DNA of 64,000 nucleotides from Algoriphagus kandeliae (GTDB lineage: Bacteria; Bacteroidota; Bacteroidia; Cytophagales; Cyclobacteriaceae). The first letter of the stretch is position 1. Each line of letters starts with the position of its first letter. A program made the position numbers and the translations under genes. The stretch is from positions 434,001-498,000 of the forward strand of contig NZ_SPSB01000002.1 in assembly GCF_004571135.1 (NCBI RefSeq). The letters are read 5' to 3'. Below are positions 26,253 to 34,747 of this stretch, piece by piece. The notes under the pieces were generated by a model, which did no database searches, was not told the DNA's origin, and saw only the letters and a list, made by a program, of their open reading frames with translations.

Positions 26253-26260
26253 CAAATGTA
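26253..26260 (-). promoter_or_regulatory. -7 element upstream of guaB
   Basis: Minus strand TACATTTG matches TAnnTTTG, 36 nt upstream of the guaB ATG. A T-rich -33 region (CTTTAG) lies about 17 nt further up; the fit there is weak. Confidence 0.45.
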
Positions 26261-26386
26261 CAAACAATTTCTCAGGCTAAAGCAAGCCATCAAAAAAAAT
26301 AATTGGAATTTGACCAAAAACTCCCTGAATAATAGAATAATATTCGCCTGAGAGGAAGATTTGTCTTTTTAATTGGTGTATTCAAT

Positions 26387-27325
26387 CTATCTCTCAGGCA
26401 AAAGAATTTGGTAGGTTTTTCCTCTTCTGACATTCAAGTTTCTTTCCCGAAGCCAAGGGTTATAAATTTTTAATTCCTTGTAAGTGTAACCTTTGGATTT
26501 TGCCCATTCTGCTAGATTGGAAATGTCTTGATTAACCTCAATCGCCTGAAGTGGAGGATCTTGGTAGTAATCTTTCTCCCGAAGATTAAAGCCGTAGGCT
26601 TTTGGGTTTTCAAAAATGACTTTAAAAGCTAATATTCGGAACATGTAACGACTAGTCTCATCATTAAGGAGTAAGTGATAATAATCCTCTTCGAGTTGTT
26701 CCTTTTGTCGTTTCGAAAAACCTGTTTGCCCCATATTATAACTAGCGGCAACAGAAGTCCAGTTACCAAATTTATTGTGAGCTTCTGTCAAATACTTAGT
26801 AGCTGCAAGGGTAGATTTTTTCCAGTCATAGCGCTCATCGATATTCCGATTGACTTCCAATCCATAATCTTTGGCTGTGCCTTGCATAAATTGCCAAAAG
26901 CCCTTGGCACCGGCAGGAGAAGTGACATTCATCAAGCCGGATTCTGCAATTGCCAAGTATTTAAAATCTTCAGGAATTCCTTCCTCTTTTAGAATCCTTG
27001 TGATTTCATCCAAATATTTTCCTGATCGCTTCATTAAAAGAATCATGTTGGATTGCCAATACGCATTCACATAGATTTCCCGCTCCAATCGCTCCAGGAT
27101 ATCTTGATTATCAAGAGGTACAGGTTCTCCTGCGAAAGTCAGACTTTCGGGAATTGGGAAAATCCTCACTGAGTCTAAAGGAATTGGAGAAAAACCCTGC
27201 GAGGAAATTGGAAAACCTGAGTCAGTTGGAGTCGATGGAGAAGATTGCTTCCAAAGCAAATAACCAAGCATTGCCATACAAATAGCAATTAATCCATAGA
27301 TCGCATTGAGGTGAAAGCGATTCAT
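26387..27325 (-). CDS. membrane-anchored lytic transglycosylase (MltD-like)
   Basis: Cleaves peptidoglycan glycan strands with formation of anhydro-MurNAc. The 312-residue protein has an N-terminal anchor at 7-24, an SLT domain with catalytic Glu128 in YLAIAESGLMN, then PAGAKGFWQFM and AASYNMGQTGF. A C-terminal LysM-like end (YTYKELKIYNPWLRERN, RRGKTYQILLP) would bind glycan. Probably acts in the periplasm. The start overlaps the stop of the LOG gene by one base, so the two are co-transcribed. Confidence 0.9.
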   Translation of the reverse strand: MNRFHLNAIYGLIAICMAMLGYLLWKQSSPSTPTDSGFPISSQGFSPIPLDSVRIFPIPESLTFAGEPVPLDNQDILERLEREIYVNAYWQSNMILLMKRSGKYLDEITRILKEEGIPEDFKYLAIAESGLMNVTSPAGAKGFWQFMQGTAKDYGLEVNRNIDERYDWKKSTLAATKYLTEAHNKFGNWTSVAASYNMGQTGFSKRQKEQLEEDYYHLLLNDETSRYMFRILAFKVIFENPKAYGFNLREKDYYQDPPLQAIEVNQDISNLAEWAKSKGYTYKELKIYNPWLRERNLNVRRGKTYQILLPER

Positions 27326-28047
27326 TAGAAGTTCGGACTGAGAAGATATTTACTGTAGAAGTCATCGATGACTTGAACTGCTTCAGTTGCATTTTCTACG
27401 ACACAAAACAAATCCATATCCTCAGGGCTGACATATTTGTTGGCCAGAAGGGTTTCTTTGATCCAATCGACCAATCCTTCCCAATAATCTTTTCCTACTA
27501 ATACGATTGGGAACCTACCAATTTTATTGGTTTGGATGAGAGTTAATGCTTCGAAGAATTCGTCCATTGTTCCAAAACCTCCCGGCAAAACCACAAAACC
27601 TTGGGAGTATTTCACAAACATGACCTTTCGGACAAAGAAGTAATCGAAAGTCAAAAGTTTATCACGATCGATGTAGATGTTATTGAATTGCTCAAATGGA
27701 AGCACAATATTCAAACCCACTGATTTTCCTCCTTCGGAATGGGCTCCTTTATTACCCGCCTCCATTATACCAGGTCCACCACCTGTAATAACACCATAGC
27801 CATGGCGGACTAGTTTGGCGGCAATTTCTTCCGCCATTTGGTAATGTTTGTGATTTCTAGGGGTTCGGGCCGAACCAAAAATTGAAACGCAGGGGCCGAT
27901 TTTTGCAAGCTTTTCAAAGCCTTCCACAAACTCAGACATCACTTTAAAAATTGCCCAAGAGTCTGCACTTTTTATCTCACTCCAATCTCTTTCTTTAAAT
28001 GCTCTTCTGATTTTTTCTTCCTGTTTCTTGATCTCTTGATTGGTCAT
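27325..28047 (-). CDS. LOG family protein (TIGR00730-type Rossmann fold)
   Basis: A 240-residue member of the LOG/YvdD family. It has the glycine-rich GGGPGIMEAGNKGA (89-102) and the diagnostic PGGFGTMDE (155-163), plus SVGLNIVLP. Characterised relatives hydrolyse nucleoside 5'-monophosphates (cytokinin-type or AMP) to base and ribose-5-phosphate. The actual substrate in this organism is unknown. Transcribed with the lytic transglycosylase. Confidence 0.88.
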   Translation of the reverse strand: MTNQEIKKQEEKIRRAFKERDWSEIKSADSWAIFKVMSEFVEGFEKLAKIGPCVSIFGSARTPRNHKHYQMAEEIAAKLVRHGYGVITGGGPGIMEAGNKGAHSEGGKSVGLNIVLPFEQFNNIYIDRDKLLTFDYFFVRKVMFVKYSQGFVVLPGGFGTMDEFFEALTLIQTNKIGRFPIVLVGKDYWEGLVDWIKETLLANKYVSPEDMDLFCVVENATEAVQVIDDFYSKYLLSPNF

Positions 28048-28220
28048 ATTCTAATAGTATTTTCATTCAAAACGAATCGAGCGACAAAAGGTCGATGAAA
28101 CTCGAATTAAATTTTTCTAAAAACGATCAGGGAATGTACTGTGAAGGTAGAAAATTTTTGCAGGAGCTGGTATCAACAAGCTTGTTTTGGTGGTAATTTT
28201 GAAGGCTAATTATTGAAATC

Positions 28221-28820
28221 TTGAAACTGAGCGAAAAGTCTCAAGCTGTTTTGGAATTATTCCAGGACCTTGAAATTGAGAGTAGGGCTTTTGCCGAGAG
28301 GGCTGATTTGGGTTGTGTGGTTGGTTGTGGGAAATGCTGCGCCAATCCTTCCATTCCGGCTAGTCCTTTGGAATTTCTCCCTTTGGCTTTTGAGCTTTAT
28401 GAAAATGGAGCCGTTGAAGCCAGCATCCGGCTTTTGGATTCATTGGGAGAAAATGGATTTTGCTTGCTCTATAGACCTACAAATGAAGATGGGTCTAAGG
28501 GATTCTGTGGAAATCATTCCTCACGGGGATTGATTTGTAGACTTTTTGCCAGTGCTGCCCGCCGCAATAAACATGGTCTCAAAGAATTGATTATTTGCAA
28601 AGTCTTAAAGGAGCAGAAATCGGATCAATACCATCGTGCAATCCAAGCAGTCCAAGAGGATTTAGAAATTCCATTAGCAGCGTCTTATTATGGAAGGCTT
28701 AGTGATATTGATGCTCATTTAAGCCAAACTTACCCGATCAATCAAGCGATAAGAATGGCTATTGAAATGGTCCTGCAGTATAAATTCTATGAAGAATCTG
28801 AATCGGCAGAGGAACTCTGA
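28221..28820 (+). CDS. YkgJ-type cysteine-cluster protein
   Basis: A 199-residue protein with a Cys cluster GCVVGCGKCC (C32, C36, C39, C40) and further Cys at CGNHSSRGLICRLF, fitting the CxxxCxxCC...C pattern of the YkgJ/DUF proteins thought to bind a metal or Fe-S cluster. Biochemical role unknown. There is no in-frame ATG anywhere before the Cys cluster and a stop lies at 28200, so TTG at 28221 is the only sensible start. A TAATTTTG element (28194-28201) upstream agrees with that. Confidence 0.8.
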   Translation: MKLSEKSQAVLELFQDLEIESRAFAERADLGCVVGCGKCCANPSIPASPLEFLPLAFELYENGAVEASIRLLDSLGENGFCLLYRPTNEDGSKGFCGNHSSRGLICRLFASAARRNKHGLKELIICKVLKEQKSDQYHRAIQAVQEDLEIPLAASYYGRLSDIDAHLSQTYPINQAIRMAIEMVLQYKFYEESESAEEL

Positions 28821-28882
28821 TTTTTTTGCTCTTTGCAATTGGAGTATATTAGAGCATTGAAATCATCTTTTTCGCTTTTCAT

Positions 28883-29251
28883 ATGGTGAATATTTCTGAA
28901 ATCAGCCAAACAATCCGCAAACTCGTTGAGACACGAATAAATTTGATCAAGGAAGAAATCCAAGATCAAGTAATGGGTGTGGTCACAAGGGTGCTCCTCT
29001 TAGTAATTATCGGTGGATTGATGTTGCTGGTCCTGTTATTTTTTAGCCTTGCACTAGCCTTTTTCTTGAGTAGTGTATTTGAGTCGACCTATTCAGGCTT
29101 CCTTTTGGTAGGATTGTTCTATCTATTACTGGTAGTTGGCCTTTATTGGCTTCGGTATTCACCTTCTATTCGAAAAGAAATTCAGGGTGGAATGAGCAAT
29201 TTTATTTTTGACAATAGCAAAAAAGAAGAAGATGGCGAAGAAGGAGCTTGA
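28883..29251 (+). CDS. phage-holin-family (holin 3_6-like) membrane protein
   Basis: A 122-residue protein: an amphipathic N-terminus (MVNISEISQTIRKLVETRIN), two adjacent helices at about 33-60 and 67-90 (LLLVIIGGLMLLVLLFFSLAL, GFLLVGLFYLLLVVGLYWL), and an acidic C-terminus. This fits the bacterial 'phage holin family' (Actinobacterial holin type), which is common in chromosomes and not evidence of a prophage. Likely an envelope protein. It overlaps the next gene by 20 bases. Confidence 0.78.
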   Translation: MVNISEISQTIRKLVETRINLIKEEIQDQVMGVVTRVLLLVIIGGLMLLVLLFFSLALAFFLSSVFESTYSGFLLVGLFYLLLVVGLYWLRYSPSIRKEIQGGMSNFIFDNSKKEEDGEEGA

Positions 29252-29612
29252 AAATCAGGCAGAGGAATTGGAGCAAACCCTTCAAAAACAATTGGATTTG
29301 CTAAAGAAGGATTCCGAAGACTGGCTCAAAGTCGGAGGGGCTGTGCTCGCAGGAGGCTTATTGGCATATTCCATCGTCAAAATGACCAAACGAAAAAAAA
29401 ACCGAAAAACAGCTAAAGCTTTGGAGGTTTTAGAAAGGGAGGGATTGTTGGATGAAGAAATAAAAGAAAAACTCAGCAAACCACAGAAGTCCACTTTTTG
29501 GCCTAGTCTAGGACAGCGATTGTTGTTGGTAGGTTTTGCATTGGCTCAAGAAAAATTATTAAAAAAATTGATAGCACCTGAAGATGCCGAAGCAGCAGAG
29601 AAAGGTGAGTAA
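29232..29612 (+). CDS. small membrane-associated hypothetical protein
   Basis: A 126-residue, Lys/Glu-rich protein with an N-terminal coiled coil (ENQAEELEQTLQKQLDLLKK), a short hydrophobic segment at about 37-53 (VGGAVLAGGLLAYSIVKM) and a second weaker one near 98-110. Start at ATG 29232, inside the end of the holin-like gene; the frame is open further but only through TTG. It overlaps the next gene by 29 bases. Such trios (holin-like, coiled-coil membrane protein) are common in Bacteroidota envelopes; function unknown. Confidence 0.7.
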   Translation: MAKKELENQAEELEQTLQKQLDLLKKDSEDWLKVGGAVLAGGLLAYSIVKMTKRKKNRKTAKALEVLEREGLLDEEIKEKLSKPQKSTFWPSLGQRLLLVGFALAQEKLLKKLIAPEDAEAAEKGE

Positions 29613-30363
29613 CGCTATTCAGCAGCTTTTTGAAAATAAAAAAAAGGGTGTTGCTTGGCTGATTGATCCGGGGAAATTTGATCCTAATTCCATTTCTGAT
29701 GTTTTCTGGGAAAACCTTCATGGGCTGGAATTAGACCTGATTTTGGTAGGAGGGAGTCAGGATGAATCATCTGATTTGGGAGAATTGATCCAATTTATTA
29801 AAGAAAGAACAAGCCCAATCCCCGTAGTACTATTTCCAGGTTCTTATCAGCAAGTTTGTCCTGAGGCTGATGCGATTCTTTTTATGAGTTTAATTTCAGG
29901 AAGAAACCCCGAGTATTTGATTTCTCAACAGGTTCAAGCCTCCAGGACAATCCAAAATTCCGGTTTGGAGGTTTTACCTACTGCCTACTTATTGGTTAAC
30001 GATGGGGAAATTTGCAGTGTACATCGCAAATCAGGAACCCTTCCCCTCTTAAATGAAGAGCTTGATTTAATCCTTGACACGGCTCTAGCCGGGAAATTTC
30101 TAGGGATGAATTATGTTTATTTGGATGCAGGAAGTGGATCTTCTTCCTCGGTTTCTACGCGTGTAATTCAGGCTGTTTCTTCAGAACTTAGGCTCCCGCT
30201 GATTGTAGGTGGAGGGCTAAACAAACTCAAAAAAATCCATCAATGCTTTGAAGCTGGGGCGGATTTAGTGGTTATTGGCAATCAGATAGAAAAAGACCCC
30301 GACTTTTTAGTCGAGGTCCTGAATTTTAAGAAGTTTTACAACGAAGAATTACACGTTAATTAG
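29584..30363 (+). CDS. geranylgeranylglyceryl/heptaprenylglyceryl phosphate synthase
   Basis: TIM-barrel prenyltransferase of 259 residues that couples a polyprenyl diphosphate to sn-glycerol-1-phosphate, forming the ether bond typical of archaeal lipids. The motifs are VAWLIDPGKFD (binding), LILVGGSQD, VLFPGSYQQV, NYVYLDAGSGSSS with the substrate-binding YLDAGSG, and LIVGGGLNK plus VVIGNQIE for phosphate. Bacteroidota are known to have GGGPS of this kind. Prenyl length cannot be read by eye. The start overlaps the gene before; GTG 29605 is an alternative start. The 3' end overlaps the convergent AraC gene by 15 bases. Confidence 0.9.
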   Translation: MPKQQRKVSNAIQQLFENKKKGVAWLIDPGKFDPNSISDVFWENLHGLELDLILVGGSQDESSDLGELIQFIKERTSPIPVVLFPGSYQQVCPEADAILFMSLISGRNPEYLISQQVQASRTIQNSGLEVLPTAYLLVNDGEICSVHRKSGTLPLLNEELDLILDTALAGKFLGMNYVYLDAGSGSSSSVSTRVIQAVSSELRLPLIVGGGLNKLKKIHQCFEAGADLVVIGNQIEKDPDFLVEVLNFKKFYNEELHVN

Positions 30364-31275
30364 CGATTCTCTTCTTCGCATTTTGCCTGCCGGAACTCCA
30401 TACATCATTTTGAATCGACGGCAGAAATAAGCTGTGTCCTTATAGCCGACCTCTTTACCTATATCTCGGATAGATTTCTTTGTGGTTCGCAATAAATCAA
30501 CTGCAGCCTCCATACGTTGGTATTCAATGTAATCCTGAGGGTTGATTCCTGTCAACATTTTAAAGTATTGACCCACGTAATCTTCAGATACATTTGCCAC
30601 TTTGGCAAGAACTTTATTGGACAAATCTCCTCCTAAATTGCTCTTGATGTATTTGAATAATTCGATGAGGCGAGGGTCTTTGAAGTAAGTGACGTTGGTA
30701 GAAAGCTCTTCCACGAAGAGGCGGTTTTTCAGAATATGTCTTAAAACTTCGATCACCAAGGTTTCAGTTAAAGCTCGAAGGATTCGCTCTTTTCCTACGC
30801 TGCTTTGTTCCATTTCCTTCATGATATCTTCAATCAAGATGGCGATTCGATCATTGAATCGGATAATGAAAGCTGGAATGTCAAGGCTGTTGAAGAAGTT
30901 GACTACATCGAAGACCTTGGATTCAAAGCTTACGACCGAAATGCAGTCTTCCTCAGAATTACGAATATCTTTAAAGCTTATGCTTTGCAAGTATTTCCGC
31001 TTGCTTTCAATAAAGTGCTCCATGGGTACTTCGGCCCGCTTGTTTCCTCCTCCAATGGTTAATGGGATCTTTTTTTCACCGGGCAAAAAGAGAACTTCCC
31101 CTTCATTGACTAATTCTTGTTCGTCTCCAAATTTTAGGGTACCATGATGGAGCAAAATCAGCATGTTGTCAAATTCCTTGTGATCAGGAATAAAAACGGG
31201 CTTTTCAACCTTATAATTGAAACCTCTTAAAAAGCGAATATTTACTGATTCAATAACCTTATTGTAATATTCCAT
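30349..31275 (-). CDS. AraC family transcriptional regulator
   Basis: A 308-residue regulator. The N-terminal 200 residues carry a cupin-like sensory region (HHGTLKFGDEQELVNEGEVLFLPG). The C-terminal AraC domain (about 205-305) has two HTH motifs: LSNKVLAKVANVSEDYVGQY and the signature region IRDIGKEVGYKDTAYFCRRF. The ligand is unknown and no obvious target operator is seen. It stands alone, convergent with the prenylglyceryl phosphate synthase gene. Confidence 0.92.
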   Translation of the reverse strand: MEYYNKVIESVNIRFLRGFNYKVEKPVFIPDHKEFDNMLILLHHGTLKFGDEQELVNEGEVLFLPGEKKIPLTIGGGNKRAEVPMEHFIESKRKYLQSISFKDIRNSEEDCISVVSFESKVFDVVNFFNSLDIPAFIIRFNDRIAILIEDIMKEMEQSSVGKERILRALTETLVIEVLRHILKNRLFVEELSTNVTYFKDPRLIELFKYIKSNLGGDLSNKVLAKVANVSEDYVGQYFKMLTGINPQDYIEYQRMEAAVDLLRTTKKSIRDIGKEVGYKDTAYFCRRFKMMYGVPAGKMRRRESLINV

Positions 31276-31363
31276 TATTTTTTTTCAATATATTCCGACT
31301 CACAAAAATAGCACTTTTCCAACTAAGATTTTATAAAAATCCATGTTAAAAGTGAAAATAAAT

Positions 31364-31394
31364 TAAAAAAGGCGCAATTTTTTGAATTGCGCCT
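31364..31394 (-). terminator. terminator after the acyl-CoA dehydrogenase gene
   Basis: Minus strand AGGCGCAATT (31394-31385) pairs with AATTGCGCCT (31379-31370) and runs into T6. Confidence 0.85.
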
Positions 31395-31415
31395 CTGATT
31401 TAAGTGATAATCGGT

Positions 31416-32555
31416 TTATCGGAGAATGCCTCTGGATATAACTATTTTTTGAATTTCTGAAGTGCCTTCGTAAATCTGAGTGATTTTTGCATCTCGCATT
31501 AGGCGTTCTACATGGTATTCTTTTACATATCCATAGCCTCCGTGAACTTGTACTGCTTCCACGGTAACATTCATAGCCACTTCAGAGGCATACAGTTTTG
31601 CCATAGCTGATGCATGTGCGTAATCTTCACCTTGGTCTTTGAGCCAAGCAGCCTTGTAAACTAGCATTCGAGCTGCCTCAATTTGAGTAGCCATATCCGC
31701 TAATTTAAATTGAATTGCCTGATGTTGACTGATAGGCTTACCGAAAGCTTTTCTTTCTTTGGAATAAGCCAATGCAAGTTCGTATGCGCCGGCAGCAATT
31801 CCTAATGCTTGTGCGGCAATACCAATTCTACCTCCATTGAGGGTTTCCATAGCGAAAGTGAATCCAAATCCTTCAAATCCGATTCGGTTTTCTACCGGAA
31901 CCTTGACATCGTTGAACATCAAGGAATGGGTATCGCTACCTCGGATACCTAGTTTGTCTTCTTTTTTTCCTATGATAAATCCATCCCAGCCCTTTTCAAC
32001 GATAAAGACGGAGATTCCTTTATGCCCTTTACTTGCGTCTGTTTGTGCAATTACCAGATATACGCTGGCAGAAGATCCATTTGTAATCCAGTTTTTGGTA
32101 CCGTTCAATACATAGTGATCACCTTCCAATCTCGCCTCTGTGCGCTGAGAGGTGGCATCAGATCCTGCTTCTGGTTCGGAAAGGCAAAAAGCACCTAGGA
32201 TTTCTCCGGTTGCAAGTCTTTTAAGATATTTCTCTTTTTGCTCTTCGGTTCCGTATTTTTCAAGTCCCCAGCAAACCAAAGAATTATTGACTGACATGGA
32301 AACTGAAGCGGAGGCGTCGATTTTGGAGATTTCTTCCATCGCCAAAACATAAGAGATGGTATCCATACCTCCTCCATTATATTTTGGGTCAACCATCATT
32401 CCCATAAATCCCAACTCTCCCATTTTTTGGATTTGCTCCTTTGGAAAGCGGGCTTCTGTATCTCGTTCAATGACACCGGGAAGAAGTTCACTTTGAGTAA
32501 ACTCACGGGCTGCATCTCGTACAGCTAAATGCTCTTCAGTAAGTTGAAAATTCAT
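31416..32555 (-). CDS. acyl-CoA dehydrogenase
   Basis: FAD flavoenzyme that introduces the 2,3-double bond in acyl-CoA during beta-oxidation or branched-chain amino acid breakdown. The 379-residue protein has the signatures GAFCLSEPEAGSDA and QVHGGYGYVKEYHVER, and the C-terminal IYEGTSEIQKIVI with the catalytic Glu. Short/medium-chain type (butyryl- or isovaleryl-CoA-like) by length. Electron acceptor ETF genes are not in view. Monocistronic with its own terminator. Confidence 0.94.
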   Translation of the reverse strand: MNFQLTEEHLAVRDAAREFTQSELLPGVIERDTEARFPKEQIQKMGELGFMGMMVDPKYNGGGMDTISYVLAMEEISKIDASASVSMSVNNSLVCWGLEKYGTEEQKEKYLKRLATGEILGAFCLSEPEAGSDATSQRTEARLEGDHYVLNGTKNWITNGSSASVYLVIAQTDASKGHKGISVFIVEKGWDGFIIGKKEDKLGIRGSDTHSLMFNDVKVPVENRIGFEGFGFTFAMETLNGGRIGIAAQALGIAAGAYELALAYSKERKAFGKPISQHQAIQFKLADMATQIEAARMLVYKAAWLKDQGEDYAHASAMAKLYASEVAMNVTVEAVQVHGGYGYVKEYHVERLMRDAKITQIYEGTSEIQKIVISRGILR

Positions 32556-32596
32556 CTGTGTTTTATTCGGGTTTATTTAGATTCGGAAGTTATATT

Positions 32597-32629
32597 AAAA
32601 AAAGAAAAGGGGCAAAATGTTGCCCCTTT
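32597..32629 (-). terminator. terminator after the zinc metallopeptidase gene
   Basis: AAAGGGGCAA (32606-32615) and TTGCCCCTTT (32620-32629) form a strong hairpin; the A-rich 32597-32603 gives the T run on the minus strand. Confidence 0.85.
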
Positions 32630-32651
32630 CCGAATTTAATTTTGATTTGAA

Positions 32652-33338
32652 TCAATCTCGGTTTCCAAAGAAAATAAAAATATAGTAAGCCAAAGTAGCC
32701 AATGAAGCTAGTGCCGCTACGACATAAGTCATGGCCGCCCATTTCAGTGCATCTTTAGACATGTCATATTCATGTGCCGTTACGATGTTTCGATTTTTTA
32801 CCCAAGCCAAGGCGCGGTTTGATGCATCAAATTCTACAGGTAGGGTTACCAAAGTAAATAAGGTCATTACCCCATATGAGCCCACTACGATGAAGCCTAT
32901 CCACTGATAAGGAAGTCCTAATGCAAAGCCACCGAAAAGCGAAGCGATTAATACTACATTCAAAATTTTTCCGGAGATATTTTGAATCGGAACCATTGCT
33001 GATCGGAAGTTGAGCCAAGCATAGCTAGTAGCATGCTGTACGGCATGGCCACATTCGTGAGCTGCTACGGCTGCGGCAGCAGCATTTCTTCCATAGTAGA
33101 CTTCAGGACTTAGGTTGACCGTCTTATTCATGGGATTGTAGTGGTCAGTAAGTTGACCTTCTACGGAAACCACTTGTACATCATGAATATTATGATCCGC
33201 CAACATCAATTTGGCGATCTCAGCACCTGAAAGATTTGCCTCCAAGGCAGTCTGAGAATAGCGCTTGAATTTGCTTTTTAATCTGCTGCTCACCACGAAT
33301 CCGAGGATCGCAAAGACAACAACAATAAGTATAATCAT
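32652..33338 (-). CDS. neutral zinc metallopeptidase, YugP family
   Basis: A 228-residue membrane peptidase: an N-terminal helix (1-18), the zinc motif HECGH (H94, E95, H98) in AVAAHECGHAVQH, and two or three further helices at about 115-165 and 200-222. The third zinc ligand is likely the Glu of LPVEFDASNRALAW. The family is widespread and poorly characterised; substrates are unknown. It lies downstream of the panC-panD-membrane protein run on the same strand, 32 nt apart. Confidence 0.88.
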   Translation of the reverse strand: MIILIVVVFAILGFVVSSRLKSKFKRYSQTALEANLSGAEIAKLMLADHNIHDVQVVSVEGQLTDHYNPMNKTVNLSPEVYYGRNAAAAAVAAHECGHAVQHATSYAWLNFRSAMVPIQNISGKILNVVLIASLFGGFALGLPYQWIGFIVVGSYGVMTLFTLVTLPVEFDASNRALAWVKNRNIVTAHEYDMSKDALKWAAMTYVVAALASLATLAYYIFIFFGNRD

Positions 33339-33370
33339 AGTCGTTTTAAATTTCTGGATTGATTACGAAT

Positions 33371-34375
33371 TTACTCCCTTACGGGTTTATTCCAAGCAGG
33401 CTTTTGCATCATATAAATCCATGAAATTAGACCTGCCACTAATATTAGCACCAGCTGTGTCCCATGGATAATAGCCGCAAAGATTTTTCCATCCTGCTCA
33501 GCAATTCCCAATTGTATCAAAATAAAGGCCACCAACGCATGGAAGGTGCCAATACCCCCTTGAACTGGAGCAACCATGCCAATACTGCCCATTACCATGA
33601 CCAGGAGTACTTCGCCGCTTGACAAATTGGCAGTACTTGCAATCCCTTTGGATACTGCGAACATGGTTAAAAAATAAATTACCCAGATCATCAGGGAGCT
33701 AATCCAAAATCCCCACGGATTTCCAAGTCGTGCTATTCCTTTTATTCCAGAATAAATTTCGCGTAGAAAATTCTGTGCCTTTAAAATCAGGCTGTGTTGT
33801 CTGAATTTTCTAAAAAGAATGTAAAGGAAGAGTACCAAGACTCCTAGTCCACCCAAGATAATCGGAAGGTTTTGTGTAGCCTTTTGAAGAAGAAACTCCA
33901 GATTCACCAATTGATTGGCTAGACTTATGAACAGTTGGTTTTCCACCAAAAAAGCCATTGCAATAGTTCCCATCAAGAAAACCAAGTCTATAGATCTTTC
34001 CAAGATCACGGTTCCCAGCAAGTGGCCAATTGAAATTCCATTGGTTCGGCTGAGTATTCCACAGCGAGCAACTTCTCCTGCGCGTGGCACCAATAAATTG
34101 GCTAGGTAGCCTACCATCACGGCATGATACGAATCTCCGCTGCTGATAGGTTTACCTTCCTTTGAGTCCATCAAAAGGGTCCAGCGCCAGCCCCTCAACC
34201 AAAAACCAAAAAGAGAAATAACCAAAGAAAACCCAATCCAGATCCAATTACTGCTTTGAACTTGGCTCCAAAGTGTGTCGATTTCGATATCCCGATAAAG
34301 AAACCAAAATATCCAGATTGCCAATCCTAAGGATAGGAGCACCTGAATAGTTTGTTTGATTCGGGGGTGAAGCAT
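33371..34375 (-). CDS. lysylphosphatidylglycerol synthase TM-domain (flippase-like) protein
   Basis: A 334-residue polytopic protein with about eight helices and no soluble aminoacyl-transfer domain. Motifs of the LPG_synthase_TM/UPF0104 family are visible: GFWLRGWRWTLLM, VGYLANLLVPRAGEVARCG, SIDLVFLMGTIAM, PVQGGIGTFHALV. Relatives act in lipid or polyprenol-sugar handling; the specific cargo is not known. Start overlaps the panD stop (34375), so it is translated with the pantothenate genes. Confidence 0.88.
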   Translation of the reverse strand: MLHPRIKQTIQVLLSLGLAIWIFWFLYRDIEIDTLWSQVQSSNWIWIGFSLVISLFGFWLRGWRWTLLMDSKEGKPISSGDSYHAVMVGYLANLLVPRAGEVARCGILSRTNGISIGHLLGTVILERSIDLVFLMGTIAMAFLVENQLFISLANQLVNLEFLLQKATQNLPIILGGLGVLVLFLYILFRKFRQHSLILKAQNFLREIYSGIKGIARLGNPWGFWISSLMIWVIYFLTMFAVSKGIASTANLSSGEVLLVMVMGSIGMVAPVQGGIGTFHALVAFILIQLGIAEQDGKIFAAIIHGTQLVLILVAGLISWIYMMQKPAWNKPVRE

Positions 34376-34722
34376 TAGATCAATCGGTTATGGTCGTCCG
34401 GAAAAATTACCACAGGTTTGTATTTTTTTGCTTCCTCAAAATCCATTCCTGCGTATGAAATGATGATAATAATGTCTCCAACAGCTACTTTTCGTGCCGC
34501 TGGACCATTCAGGCAAATTTGCCCGCTGCCTCGCTCGCCTTTAATCACGTAAGTTTCCAAACGCTCTCCATTATTGATGTTGACAATTTGGACTTTTTCG
34601 TTTTCGATAATGTTGGCTGCGTCCATCAAATCTTCATCAACGGTAATCGATCCCACATAATGAAGTTCCGCCTGAGTGACTTTCACCCGGTGGATTTTGG
34701 ACTTCATGACTTGAATATGCAT
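34375..34722 (-). CDS. panD: aspartate 1-decarboxylase
   Basis: Pyruvoyl enzyme making beta-alanine from aspartate for pantothenate synthesis. The 115-residue proenzyme has the self-cleavage site Gly24-Ser25 in [14 protein letters not shown]; Ser25 becomes the pyruvoyl group. [14 protein letters not shown] and [15 protein letters not shown] are characteristic, as is [12 protein letters not shown]. Adjacent to panC (25 nt gap), so the operon supplies both halves of pantothenate: beta-alanine and its ligation to pantoate. Confidence 0.96.
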   Translation of the reverse strand: MHIQVMKSKIHRVKVTQAELHYVGSITVDEDLMDAANIIENEKVQIVNINNGERLETYVIKGERGSGQICLNGPAARKVAVGDIIIIISYAGMDFEEAKKYKPVVIFPDDHNRLI

Positions 34723-34747
34723 TGGTTTAGTTTTTCAGCCCGCAAAC

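Noticed and set aside
28883..29251. Holin annotation as evidence of a prophage
   Set aside because: Holin-like family is common in chromosomes; no other phage gene lies nearby.
30689..31147. 152-codon plus-strand frame opposite the AraC gene
   Set aside because: Antisense shadow; Ser/Lys-rich with no motif.
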